From Thalassobacillus devorans MSP14 (lineage in GTDB: Bacteria > Bacillota > Bacilli > Bacillales > Halobacillaceae): DNA of 64,000 nucleotides. The number at the start of each line of letters is the position of its first letter. Positions within the stretch are counted from its first letter, which is position 1. The DNA is taken from assembly GCF_000496835.1 (NCBI RefSeq), contig NZ_KI543236.1, positions 1,716,773-1,780,772 of the forward strand, written 5' to 3'. Made by a program: the position numbers and the translations under genes. Below, piece after piece: positions 56,584-64,000 of this stretch. The notes under the pieces are model-generated. The model ran no database searches and was not told the origin of the DNA. It saw only the letters and a program-made list of their open reading frames with translations.

Positions 56584-57825
56584 TTAATTTTCTTCATCAA
56601 TCATGGTAAGTTTTCTCGTTTTTTCAGCTACTTCCTCAGGATCTACATGAAGACGTGCTACGCCGGACTCCATCGCAGCTTTTGCCACACTTGCCGCTAC
56701 TTCCGGTGCCACTCGTGCATCGAATGGAGCTGGAATGACATAGTCTTCGTTCAATTCTTCAGCCGTTACAAGTGACGCAATTGCTTCAGCTGCCGCTATC
56801 TTCATCTTCTCATTGATTCTTGTCGCTCTGACATCAAGCGCACCACGGAAAATTCCTGGAAATGCGAGAACATTATTCACTTGGTTAGGGAAGTCCGATC
56901 TCCCTGTTCCAATCACACGTGCGCCTGCAGATTTTGCATCTTCCGGCATGATCTCCGGGTCAGGATTGGCCATGGCAAAAATAATCGGATCCTCATTCAT
57001 GGACTCCACCATTTCTTTTGATAACAACCCGCCGACAGATACACCGATGAATACATCAGCATCTGTCATTATTTCTTCCAGGGACCCCTCTTGTTTATCT
57101 TTATTGGTGATTTTTGCAATTTCATCTTTCACATTGTTCATGCCATAATTGCGCCCCTCAAAGATGGCTCCTTTGGAGTCACACATGATTATGTCACGTA
57201 CACCAAAATGATATAACAGCTTGATAATGGCTATGCCAGCGGCTCCTGCCCCATTCGCCACTACTTTTATATCGGAGAAGGACTTTCCGACAATTTTTAA
57301 AGCATTCATTAATCCTGCCACGGTTACAATGGCTGTCCCATGCTGATCATCGTGGAAAATTGGAATGTTCGTTTCTTTTTTCAATTTCTCTTCAATAATA
57401 AAACAGTTAGGAGCGGCGATGTCTTCCAGATTTACGCCCCCGAATGTAGGTTCCATCAGCTTCACAGTATTTACGATTTCATCCACATTATGCGTGTCCA
57501 GACAGATTGGGAAAGCATCTACGCCGGCAAAACTTTTAAATAACGCTGCTTTACCTTCCATGACTGGCAATGAAGCCTCCGGGCCGATATTCCCTAACCC
57601 CAATACAGCTGAACCATCACTTACGACAGCTACCATATTCCCTTTCATGGTATAATCATAAACCGATTCTTTATGGTCATAAATCTCTTTACAAGGCTCT
57701 GCAACTCCTGGAGAATAAGCAAGGCTGAGATCTTTAGCGTTTTTTATAGGTACTTTAGAATGGGTTGCTAATTTTCCTTTATTGACACGATGGATGTGTA
57801 ATGCCTCATCTCTTAAATTTGACAC
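56584..57825 (-). CDS. ytsJ: Malic enzyme (YtsJ type)
   Basis: Oxidative decarboxylation of malate to pyruvate; YtsJ of B. subtilis prefers NADP. The 413-residue protein has the N-terminal SLAYSPGVAEPCKEI, the catalytic Lys/Asp region MEGKAALFKSFAGVDAFP, metal-site IFHDDQHGTAIV, and cofactor motif VANGAGAAGIAIIKLL (GxGxxG-like). The NADP or NAD preference cannot be fixed by eye. Linked to the downstream regulator and accDA, so it may provide NADPH for lipid synthesis. Confidence 0.94.
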   Translation of the reverse strand: MSNLRDEALHIHRVNKGKLATHSKVPIKNAKDLSLAYSPGVAEPCKEIYDHKESVYDYTMKGNMVAVVSDGSAVLGLGNIGPEASLPVMEGKAALFKSFAGVDAFPICLDTHNVDEIVNTVKLMEPTFGGVNLEDIAAPNCFIIEEKLKKETNIPIFHDDQHGTAIVTVAGLMNALKIVGKSFSDIKVVANGAGAAGIAIIKLLYHFGVRDIIMCDSKGAIFEGRNYGMNNVKDEIAKITNKDKQEGSLEEIMTDADVFIGVSVGGLLSKEMVESMNEDPIIFAMANPDPEIMPEDAKSAGARVIGTGRSDFPNQVNNVLAFPGIFRGALDVRATRINEKMKIAAAEAIASLVTAEELNEDYVIPAPFDARVAPEVAASVAKAAMESGVARLHVDPEEVAEKTRKLTMIDEEN

Positions 57826-57879
57826 CTGAAACCGCTCCTTTATAAACAGTAAATATGGATAATTTATAGATAAATCAAA

Positions 57880-57892
57880 GTGGTCTGACCAC
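57880..57892. promoter_or_regulatory. GntR/FCD-type operator at ytsJ
   Basis: Perfect palindrome GTGGTC-T-GACCAC, matching the TGGTNNGACCA style of operators bound by FadR-subfamily GntR proteins. It lies about 12-24 bp after the predicted ytsJ transcription start. Confidence 0.7.
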
Positions 57893-57909
57893 CATAGTTA
57901 GACTCCTTA

Positions 57910-57937
57910 ATTATAACAGATGATAAATAGGTGTAAA
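57910..57937 (-). promoter_or_regulatory. SigA promoter of ytsJ
   Basis: TTTACA (57932-57937), 16-bp spacer, TATAAT (57910-57915) on the minus strand. Confidence 0.72.
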
Positions 57938-58051
57938 GCAACATCCTTTACATCCCTGTAAATAACTTTCGAACTCCTGTTTCCTCTCATTTGCATTTAC
58001 TTGTCTCTGTTTGTTATACCATTCCAACCGGGAGAGCATAAAAGAGAAAAC

Positions 58052-58085
58052 GAGCCCGGCATACCAAAGCATGGATGCTGAGCTC
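58052..58085 (-). terminator. Terminator after dnaE
   Basis: Imperfect 11-bp stem GAGCTCAGCAT/ATGCCGGGCTC (two mismatches) with a 12-nt loop, then GTTTTCTCTTTT on the minus strand. Confidence 0.75.
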
Positions 58086-58090
58086 ATTTA

Positions 58091-61000
58091 TCATTTAGTT
58101 GAAGCAGGAACGACAGATTCTTTACCAAAATAATCATGTAAGGCATGTAAACAATCCCTGGAAAGGTTCAGATAATAATCACTCGATAATTGATAAGTTT
58201 TTCCTTTTTTTGCATGGTGGACGATAACAGGGGTATTACCTGGGAAATGTTCGGCAACTTGTCTAATTGCCTGTAAAGCGTCAAATTCCTCTTGTTCTGT
58301 CAACTGTATAAACAGCTTTCTCTCCGTATCATCTCCATTATCGATACTGTCTTCAGAAAGTGGCTCAATAGTAGAAAGCAGCCATTGCAACTTATTTTTT
58401 CTGTTTTCTATATTTCCTTCAAAACGGATAAGCATCTCTTCCTGCAGCCAGGGTCTGACTTTACGGTATAATTCAGGAAAAATGACGGCCTCCGCCTCTC
58501 CATTTTCGTCGCTTATGGTTATGAAAGCCATTGGGTCACCGCGCTTGGTTCTGATTTGCTTAATCTGATCAACTACTCCACAGGATTTCAAATTTTTCTT
58601 CTGCTTTAACGATTCTATTTGAGTCAAAGTAATAAAACCGCTTGCCCGGAGCCCTTTTCGATAACTTTCCAAGGGATGGCTTGACATGTACGTACCGAGG
58701 ACTTCTTTTTCCATTGTAAGCTGTTTGAGCTGAGAAAATGGTTCGGTTTCTACATAATTGACATCCAGCATTAAATCATCCTGGAAAAAGGAAGGCTGAT
58801 CATCGAACTCCTTGAACAACTCCCCTTGTTCTATCGCCTGATCGATACTGGCAAGCAAACTTGCACGATTAGCGTGCGTTTCATCAAAAGCACCTGCCAG
58901 GATCAATGATTCAATCACTTGTCGATTCACAGCTTTCATCGGCACTCTTAAACAAAAGTCAAAAATATTTTTAAAAGCCGCTTGCTTTCGTGCATCTATT
59001 ATCTCTTGCACCGCTTGAAAACCTACGCCTTTAATTGATAATAACCCCATCTGGATGTTTCCATTTTTCACCCGGAAACCAGCATAGCTAGTATTGATTG
59101 ATGGCGCTGCTACTTTCACGCCGGACTCTTTCGCTTCCCGGATATATGCTGCCAGTTTTTCGTGATTGCCAGCATTGGAATTCATCAGCTCTGCAAGGAA
59201 GTAGGCGGGATAGTGAGCTTTCAAAAAAGCAAGTTGATAGGAAATCATACTGTAAGCCACAGCGTGGCTGCGGTTGAATCCATAGTTAGAAAACTTGACG
59301 ATCCATTGGTATATCTCTTTAGCAACTTCCTCCTCATACCCATTTCTCTTTGCACCTTCAAGAAAAGCCGCTTGTTGTTCCGCAATCAACTCCTGCTTTT
59401 TTTTACTGACAGCCCTTCTTAAAACATCGGCCTGTCCCAGCGAGAACCCGGCAATTTGACTGGCTACCTGCATGATTTGCTCTTGGTATACCAGTACACC
59501 AAAAGTTTTCTCTAAAATTGGTTCTACATCAGGATGGGGGTATACCACAGAGGCTCTACCGTGTTTTCGGTCGATATAGACAGAAATATACTCCATCGGA
59601 CCTGGGCGGTACAAAGCGTTAACAGCTACTACATCTTCAAAACGATTCGGTTTTAATTTTTGAAGTACGCCCTTCATCCCCTGGGATTCTAATTGGAAAA
59701 CCCCATTCGTCCTGCCTTCTTTCAATAATTGGTAGGTAGCATCATCTTCGTAAGGAATCGAATCAAGAGAAAAATCACGCCGTGAAGAGCGGATAATATT
59801 AGCTTCAATCCGCTCTAAAAGAGTCAGGTTACGTAACCCTAAGAAATCCATTTTCAACAAACCGATGGTTTCTAAATCTCCCATGGCATACTGGGTAAGA
59901 GGGACGCCTTCATGGCCTGCCATCAATGGAACATCTTCCGTAAGTGGAGCTTCACTAATCACTACTCCAGCCGCGTGGGTCGATGTATGCCTCGGCAATC
60001 CTTCCAGCTTGGCGGCGATTTTAAATAGCAATTGAAGCTTTGGGGACTGGCGTAGGTACATAGCCAATTCTTCCGATTGCTTAACGGTTCCTACTATCGT
60101 TTTGTCACTGCTGACAGAGAACTCTTTTAAAATAAATGCTGCATCCTGTTGATCAATACCAATCGTTTTGAATAGTTCCCGTAACAGACTCCTTGCCGCA
60201 AACGTGCCAAATGTGATGATTTGGGCAACATGATCCGTTCCATATTTTTTAGTTACATACTGAATCACTTCATCTCTTCGATGATCGGAAAAGTCAATGT
60301 CGATGTCGGGCATTGATATACGTTCAGGGTTTAGAAACCTTTCGAAGAGTAAATCATAACGTAGTGGATTCACTTCTGTAATCCCTAATAAATAAGCAAC
60401 CAGTGAACCAGCAGCCGATCCCCGCCCTGGCCCCACTTTGATATTTTGCTGTTTCGCATAGGTGACAAAGTCCCATACAATCAGGAAGTAATCACTGAAG
60501 TTCATGGAAGTGATAACCTGCCATTCATACTCCAGACGTTTAGCTGCCTGTGCTCTTTCCCCATCTTCTAATTCTTCTATTGCCTGATCACAGATTTCTT
60601 TTAAATACTCATCAGCAGTCTTCCCTTCAGGAACTGGATAAGAAGGGATTCGATGCTCATTCAGTGGTAAATCTACCCTGCATTGGTCAGCAAGTCGTTC
60701 TGTTTCTGTTAATATATCAGGCCACCAGTCTGAAAATAGCTGCTGCATTTCCACGGCTGTCCGTAAATGCCGTTCCTTATTTTCTATCTTCATATCCCCG
60801 GGAGACCACCTTCTGCCTTCTCTCATCGCTGTTAAGCAATCAAAAGCCTGGGCATCTTCCTGTTGGAGATAACGTACATCTTGTAACGCTACAGCTCTGG
60901 CACCATGGGCTGTTACGAACTGTCTCAACTTATCATGAAGCCTGCGCTCCCGCTCGAGATTATGATCCTCGATACCTAAATAAACACTTGAGGGCTCAAA

Positions 61001-61453
61001 AATAGCGGACCATTCGGTCAGAAAATCGTGAGCAGCATTGTCATTACCAGTTTCCAGATAGTGGGCCACTGGTGATCCCCCAGCAGGCAAAACCGAAATT
61101 ACTCCGGACGTATAGTTATGTAAGAACTCTAAATCTACCTTTTTACTATCCTCTGACTGTATGTAGCTGCTCAATTTCAGCAAATTTTTATATCCTGAAA
61201 AATTCTTCGCTAATAATACAGGGGAAAATGCCTGGTCATTTGTATCCACTTTGATTATCATACCGAGAATCGGTTTGATCCCTTCTTTTATACATGCCTG
61301 GTAAAATTCAACGGCACCATGCATGACCCCCTCATCCGTCAAAGCTAGAGAGGTGAACCCTTTTTGCTTTGCTGTCTGAACTAATTTCTGAATGGTTATA
61401 CTGCTCTTCATCAAACTATAACCGCTGCGGACTTGCAAATGCGTATACGACAT
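58091..61453 (-). CDS. dnaE: DNA polymerase III subunit alpha, DnaE type
   Basis: Replicative polymerase that in Firmicutes extends RNA primers before handover to PolC. 1120 residues from MSYTHLQVRSGYS (ATG 61453, 6 nt after AGGTG). Domains: PHP (about 1-205; EGVMHGAVEFYQ), palm with catalytic aspartates in PDIDIDFSDHRRDE near 390, fingers and beta-binding region, tandem HhH near 790, and an OB fold near 985 (LKSCGVVDQIKQIRTKRGD). Length agrees with B. subtilis (1115). Confidence 0.97.
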   Translation of the reverse strand: MSYTHLQVRSGYSLMKSSITIQKLVQTAKQKGFTSLALTDEGVMHGAVEFYQACIKEGIKPILGMIIKVDTNDQAFSPVLLAKNFSGYKNLLKLSSYIQSEDSKKVDLEFLHNYTSGVISVLPAGGSPVAHYLETGNDNAAHDFLTEWSAIFEPSSVYLGIEDHNLERERRLHDKLRQFVTAHGARAVALQDVRYLQQEDAQAFDCLTAMREGRRWSPGDMKIENKERHLRTAVEMQQLFSDWWPDILTETERLADQCRVDLPLNEHRIPSYPVPEGKTADEYLKEICDQAIEELEDGERAQAAKRLEYEWQVITSMNFSDYFLIVWDFVTYAKQQNIKVGPGRGSAAGSLVAYLLGITEVNPLRYDLLFERFLNPERISMPDIDIDFSDHRRDEVIQYVTKKYGTDHVAQIITFGTFAARSLLRELFKTIGIDQQDAAFILKEFSVSSDKTIVGTVKQSEELAMYLRQSPKLQLLFKIAAKLEGLPRHTSTHAAGVVISEAPLTEDVPLMAGHEGVPLTQYAMGDLETIGLLKMDFLGLRNLTLLERIEANIIRSSRRDFSLDSIPYEDDATYQLLKEGRTNGVFQLESQGMKGVLQKLKPNRFEDVVAVNALYRPGPMEYISVYIDRKHGRASVVYPHPDVEPILEKTFGVLVYQEQIMQVASQIAGFSLGQADVLRRAVSKKKQELIAEQQAAFLEGAKRNGYEEEVAKEIYQWIVKFSNYGFNRSHAVAYSMISYQLAFLKAHYPAYFLAELMNSNAGNHEKLAAYIREAKESGVKVAAPSINTSYAGFRVKNGNIQMGLLSIKGVGFQAVQEIIDARKQAAFKNIFDFCLRVPMKAVNRQVIESLILAGAFDETHANRASLLASIDQAIEQGELFKEFDDQPSFFQDDLMLDVNYVETEPFSQLKQLTMEKEVLGTYMSSHPLESYRKGLRASGFITLTQIESLKQKKNLKSCGVVDQIKQIRTKRGDPMAFITISDENGEAEAVIFPELYRKVRPWLQEEMLIRFEGNIENRKNKLQWLLSTIEPLSEDSIDNGDDTERKLFIQLTEQEEFDALQAIRQVAEHFPGNTPVIVHHAKKGKTYQLSSDYYLNLSRDCLHALHDYFGKESVVPASTK

Positions 61454-61598
61454 TCTGATCACCTTTCTTCCTTATCTATATTATAGCTGATTGCCATAAG
61501 GGAATGAAACCACACCGCATACCTTGTCTCATGATTTCATATATTTAATAGAAATACATTAGTCCAGCTGGTAAGAAGGCAAGAGAGGGTTGGTAATT

Positions 61599-61931
61599 GT
61601 GGAAGAACGATTGATTGTTTCCATGATCCATGTTTTTTTCATTGCATTTGGTGTTATGGTCGGTGGTGCATTTCTTGGTAGTCTTGGCAGTCTTTTAACT
61701 GGAGAGGCGCCATATACTTCGATGGTACGAATTTCAAAAGGGTTAAGGATTTGGGCGATCGTTGCTGCAATTGGCGGCACATTTGATACGATCGCACGTT
61801 TTGAAAAAGGTATTTTTGATGGGTCAACCTTTGATATATTCAAACAAATTATGGTCATTATTGCTGCCATGGGGGGCGTAAAAACAGCGCTGTTATTTTT
61901 TCAATGGATTTTGCAAGAGGATATCACATGA
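61599..61931 (+). CDS. ytrH: Sporulation membrane protein YtrH
   Basis: About 110 residues from a GTG 9 nt after GAGAGGG; an in-frame TTG three codons earlier abuts the ribosome site. Three hydrophobic segments, with HVFFIAFGVMVGGAFLGSLG and IWAIVAAIGGTFDTIARFEKG, match the YtrH family, a mother-cell sporulation protein. Its stop codon overlaps the ytrI start (ATGA), and it is divergent from dnaE, as in B. subtilis. Confidence 0.87.
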   Translation: MEERLIVSMIHVFFIAFGVMVGGAFLGSLGSLLTGEAPYTSMVRISKGLRIWAIVAAIGGTFDTIARFEKGIFDGSTFDIFKQIMVIIAAMGGVKTALLFFQWILQEDIT

Positions 61932-62422
61932 TGCACATTCCCACATATTATAAGCGGAGAGGGTGGCAGCGTTTTTTTGCCGGGGTAATTGCAGGAGCCA
62001 TCATAGCTTATGGATTATTACTATACGTAAGTGGCAGTTTACTTGAACACTGGGTGGAGGAGAACATTCGTTTAAGAGGGAAGTTGACTGAGCTTGAATC
62101 TGCTTATGAAGGGTTATTGAACACACAGGAAGAGGAAGAAAAACAGTTCACTGTCCAACAAATAGAGATAGCCTTTACAAATGATAAGCGCCTGCAACTG
62201 GACCGTTTGACCAAACACCAACTAGAAACTTTGATCAAACACGAAATAGAAAATGTCATAGGTAAAAATGTAGAGGAAATTGGCAAAAACCGCGATTTGC
62301 TGATCAAAGCAATAGAGAACAAAAGGTTCAGGATTGATGATTTTACCTATCAGGTAGAAGTTGTCCAACTTATTATATACACACAACTCAGTTTCGAGTT
62401 AAGTATATCCATAGATACTTGA
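61928..62422 (+). CDS. ytrI: Sporulation membrane protein YtrI
   Basis: About 164 residues. One membrane span near residues 14-33, then a predicted coiled coil (ENIRLRGKLTELESAY) and a soluble alpha/beta C-terminal domain. Matches YtrI in topology and in its coupling to ytrH through a 4-bp ATGA overlap. Two adjacent ATG codons (61928 and 61931) are both possible starts. Role in sporulation is known only genetically. Confidence 0.85.
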   Translation: MMHIPTYYKRRGWQRFFAGVIAGAIIAYGLLLYVSGSLLEHWVEENIRLRGKLTELESAYEGLLNTQEEEEKQFTVQQIEIAFTNDKRLQLDRLTKHQLETLIKHEIENVIGKNVEEIGKNRDLLIKAIENKRFRIDDFTYQVEVVQLIIYTQLSFELSISIDT

Positions 62423-62541
62423 CTAAGAAAAAATAAAATATGACAAAATGATGAAATTTTCAGAAAAATGTAGCGAAACGTTGTTGGATTTTATACAATA
62501 TAGTTAGATAAATAGCAATACAAACCAAAGGGGTGAGTGAT

Positions 62542-62742
62542 ATGTTGATTATGGACCGTCATCGTCTGGTGGAGGAAAAGATTGCACAGCTTATGAACGG
62601 TTACACCGCATACGCAGAAACTGATGAACTCATCCGTCTAATGAAAAGAGATGTAGCCAGACGCCAGCTCAATGTCTTTTTCGACCGCACTGATACAGGC
62701 TGCTGGTTCATTCCAGTAGATCCGGTAGAGTCGAAACATTAA
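62542..62742 (+). CDS. Small conserved hypothetical protein
   Basis: 66-residue soluble, charged protein beginning MLIMDRHRLVEEKIAQLMNG and ending in an aromatic GCWFIPVDP motif. It has two predicted helices and no membrane span. The ATG follows AAGGGGTGAG at a good distance, and a terminator lies directly after, so it is very probably a real gene. I do not recognise the family. It is placed between ytrI and nrnA. Confidence 0.7.
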   Translation: MLIMDRHRLVEEKIAQLMNGYTAYAETDELIRLMKRDVARRQLNVFFDRTDTGCWFIPVDPVESKH

Positions 62743-62749
62743 CAGGTGG

Positions 62750-62780
62750 ACCCTCACGAGCCCATTCAGGCTCGGAGGGT
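62750..62780. terminator. Bidirectional terminator between the small gene and nrnA
   Basis: Stem ACCCTCACGAGCC/GGCTCGGAGGGT with one bulge and a 6-nt loop, followed by TATTTTG on the plus strand. Confidence 0.82.
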
Positions 62781-62791
62781 TATTTTGTTGA

Positions 62792-63745
62792 TTATCCTTC
62801 CTGCTTATACTGCCGGCATACTTCTTCCAATTCAGCTGTTATTGCTTCTGTCTCTTCCCAGGAGTGTGCAGAAGCACCAGCTGCCATTGGATGCCCTCCG
62901 CCATTATGATTGGCAGCAACCCCGTTTATAACAGGACCTTTCGATCGTAATCGTACACGGATAACATCTTCCTCTTCTACGTAAAATGCCCAGGAAAGAA
63001 CTCCTTCCACATCTCCAAGAACACCTACTAACTGGCTGCTTTCCAATACAGTCACTCCATACTCTTCCATGATATCTTTCGTAAGGCTGATCGTGCTCAA
63101 CCCGGATGATGATACCGTGAAATGCTGGAGAATATAACCCTTCAGCCTGACAACATTCATTTTGGTATTATACATTCCATCATATAAACCCGGTCGGTCA
63201 AAAGGATAACGAACCAAGTCAGCCGCATACTTCAATGTCTTTGTCGTCGTACTTGGAAATAAGAACCTGCCTGTATCTCCAACAATTCCCGCATACAATA
63301 GACGCGCCCCGGCCTCAGTCAGCTTCAGTCCCTGGTTTTTAAATTCCAGGTAAAATTCGTAAACCAATTCACTTGTGGAGCTGGAGTCTGTGTCAACCCA
63401 TTGAATATCGCCATACTGATCGACATTTGGGTGATGGTCAATTTTAATTACTTCTTTCCCCAGTGTGTAACGTTGATCGTCCACCCTCGCTTGATTGGCA
63501 GTATCGCACACAATTACAAGGGACTGTTCATAATCCTGATCCGTCACTTGGTCCATTCCAACCAGAAAGTTTAAAGAGGGGTCTCCCTTCCCGGTGAGCA
63601 GCACCGTCTTCTCCGGAAAACTTGCCTGGATGATTTCCTTTAAGCCACCGGTAGAACCCAGCGCATCAGGATCCGGTCTTACATGCCTGTGAATGATGAC
63701 TTTCTCGTACTCTTTGATCTTTCCCAATATCTTTGTTTTACACAT
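62792..63745 (-). CDS. nrnA: NrnA-type DHH phosphoesterase (nanoRNase / pAp phosphatase)
   Basis: Degrades 2-5-mer RNA and dephosphorylates 3'-phosphoadenosine 5'-phosphate. The 317-residue protein has the DHH metal motifs HVRPDPDALGS near 20-30, VCDTAN near 80, IDHHPNVD near 103-110, and the C-terminal DHHA1 glycine-rich NGGGHPMAAGA near 285. Corresponds to B. subtilis YtqI. The ATG follows AAGGAG. It is divergent from the ytpI-like gene. Confidence 0.95.
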   Translation of the reverse strand: MCKTKILGKIKEYEKVIIHRHVRPDPDALGSTGGLKEIIQASFPEKTVLLTGKGDPSLNFLVGMDQVTDQDYEQSLVIVCDTANQARVDDQRYTLGKEVIKIDHHPNVDQYGDIQWVDTDSSSTSELVYEFYLEFKNQGLKLTEAGARLLYAGIVGDTGRFLFPSTTTKTLKYAADLVRYPFDRPGLYDGMYNTKMNVVRLKGYILQHFTVSSSGLSTISLTKDIMEEYGVTVLESSQLVGVLGDVEGVLSWAFYVEEEDVIRVRLRSKGPVINGVAANHNGGGHPMAAGASAHSWEETEAITAELEEVCRQYKQEG

Positions 63746-63870
63746 ATAATTACTCCTTACCTTGCGTGTTTACTTACTATTTAATCATAGAAACCGAATA
63801 ACAGGTAGCATATTTGATTAAAACAAGCTACAATAGAATTGATTTAAGACAACTTTAGGGAGTAGATTTC

Positions 63871-64000
63871 ATGCTGATATTTTCCACTTTAATTCTCGTT
63901 TCTCTTATTTTGTACATTTATTATAAAGTAAATATAACCCGGACCAGGGACAGATTGACACAGCTTTATTTCAATGGAAAAGCAAGAATTTGTCTTGGAA
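63871..64000 (+). CDS. ytpI: YtpI-like membrane protein, partial
   Basis: The 43 visible residues begin MLIFSTLILVSLILYIYYK, one N-terminal membrane span, followed by a basic cytosolic stretch (TRTRDRLTQLYFNGKARICLG). This pattern and the position beside nrnA match YtpI, a short membrane protein of about 100 residues and unknown function. Cut by the window edge. The ATG follows AGGGAG. Identification rests partly on context. Confidence 0.65.
   Translation, partial: MLIFSTLILVSLILYIYYKVNITRTRDRLTQLYFNGKARICLG

Noticed and set aside
63780-63870. Promoter of the ytpI-like gene
   Set aside because: TACAAT and TAGAAT hexamers exist, but neither has an acceptable -35 partner at 16-18 bp.

Overview
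The window is a core-genome segment of a spore-forming member of the Bacillaceae (low-to-moderate GC Firmicute). Three things point there: gene order close to the B. subtilis sdh-uvrC-etf-mutS2-pheST-infC-thrS-dnaB-polA-phoPR-citZ-pyk-acc-dnaE region; sporulation genes (sspI, ytaF, ytxC, ytvI, ytrH, ytrI); and Gram-positive regulation (T-boxes, an L20-type leader, a SigW promoter). The GC-rich structured intergenic repeats and gene content resemble moderately halophilic genera such as Halobacillus, Virgibacillus or Thalassobacillus, but that genus-level guess is inference. Most genes lie on the minus strand. I saw no rRNA, tRNA, CRISPR array, prophage or transposase.

Layout. 1-5.5 kb: succinate dehydrogenase (sdhC and sdhA, cut by the window edge), yslB, uvrC, trxA. 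5.6-10.7 kb: fatty-acid degradation (lcfA, fadR, fadB, etfB, etfA) with a FadR operator just after lcfA. 10.8-17.4 kb: a small membrane peptide, a DUF350 protein, mutS2, polX, cvpA, zapA and divergent rnhC. 17.7-22.3 kb: T-box-controlled pheST and an rRNA methyltransferase. 22.4-26 kb: sspI, an M42 aminopeptidase, dimeric dUTPase, SigW-type ysdB, two membrane proteins. 25.9-30.7 kb: infC-rpmI-rplT behind an L20-type leader, T-box thrS, ytxC. 30.8-40.8 kb: dnaI, dnaB, nrdR, a conserved small protein, speD, gapB, coaE, ytaF, fpg, polA. 41.1-43.6 kb: phoPR. 43.7-44.4 kb: a non-coding composite of two inverted copies of a highly structured repeat. 44.6-48.7 kb: a MaoC-like protein, mdh, icd, citZ. 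49.2-57.8 kb: ytvI, fxsA, pfkA-pyk, accD-accA, a GntR regulator, malic enzyme. 58-64 kb: dnaE, ytrH-ytrI, a small unknown protein, nrnA, and the start of a ytpI-like gene.

How the genes work together. The window joins central carbon flow (pfkA, pyk, gapB, citZ-icd-mdh, sdh, malic enzyme) with fatty-acid breakdown (lcf/fad/etf) and synthesis (accDA). It also carries DNA replication and repair (dnaE, dnaI, dnaB, polA, polX, fpg, uvrC, mutS2, rnhC, nrdR) and translation (pheST, thrS, infC, rpmI, rplT). Regulation readable from sequence includes an autoregulatory FadR box, a CcpN-like box at gapB, a cre-like site at citZ, and a palindrome at the malic enzyme promoter that suits the adjacent GntR regulator. 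The most unusual item is the 43.75-44.36 kb composite structured repeat; the rest is a well-organised, mostly ordinary housekeeping region.
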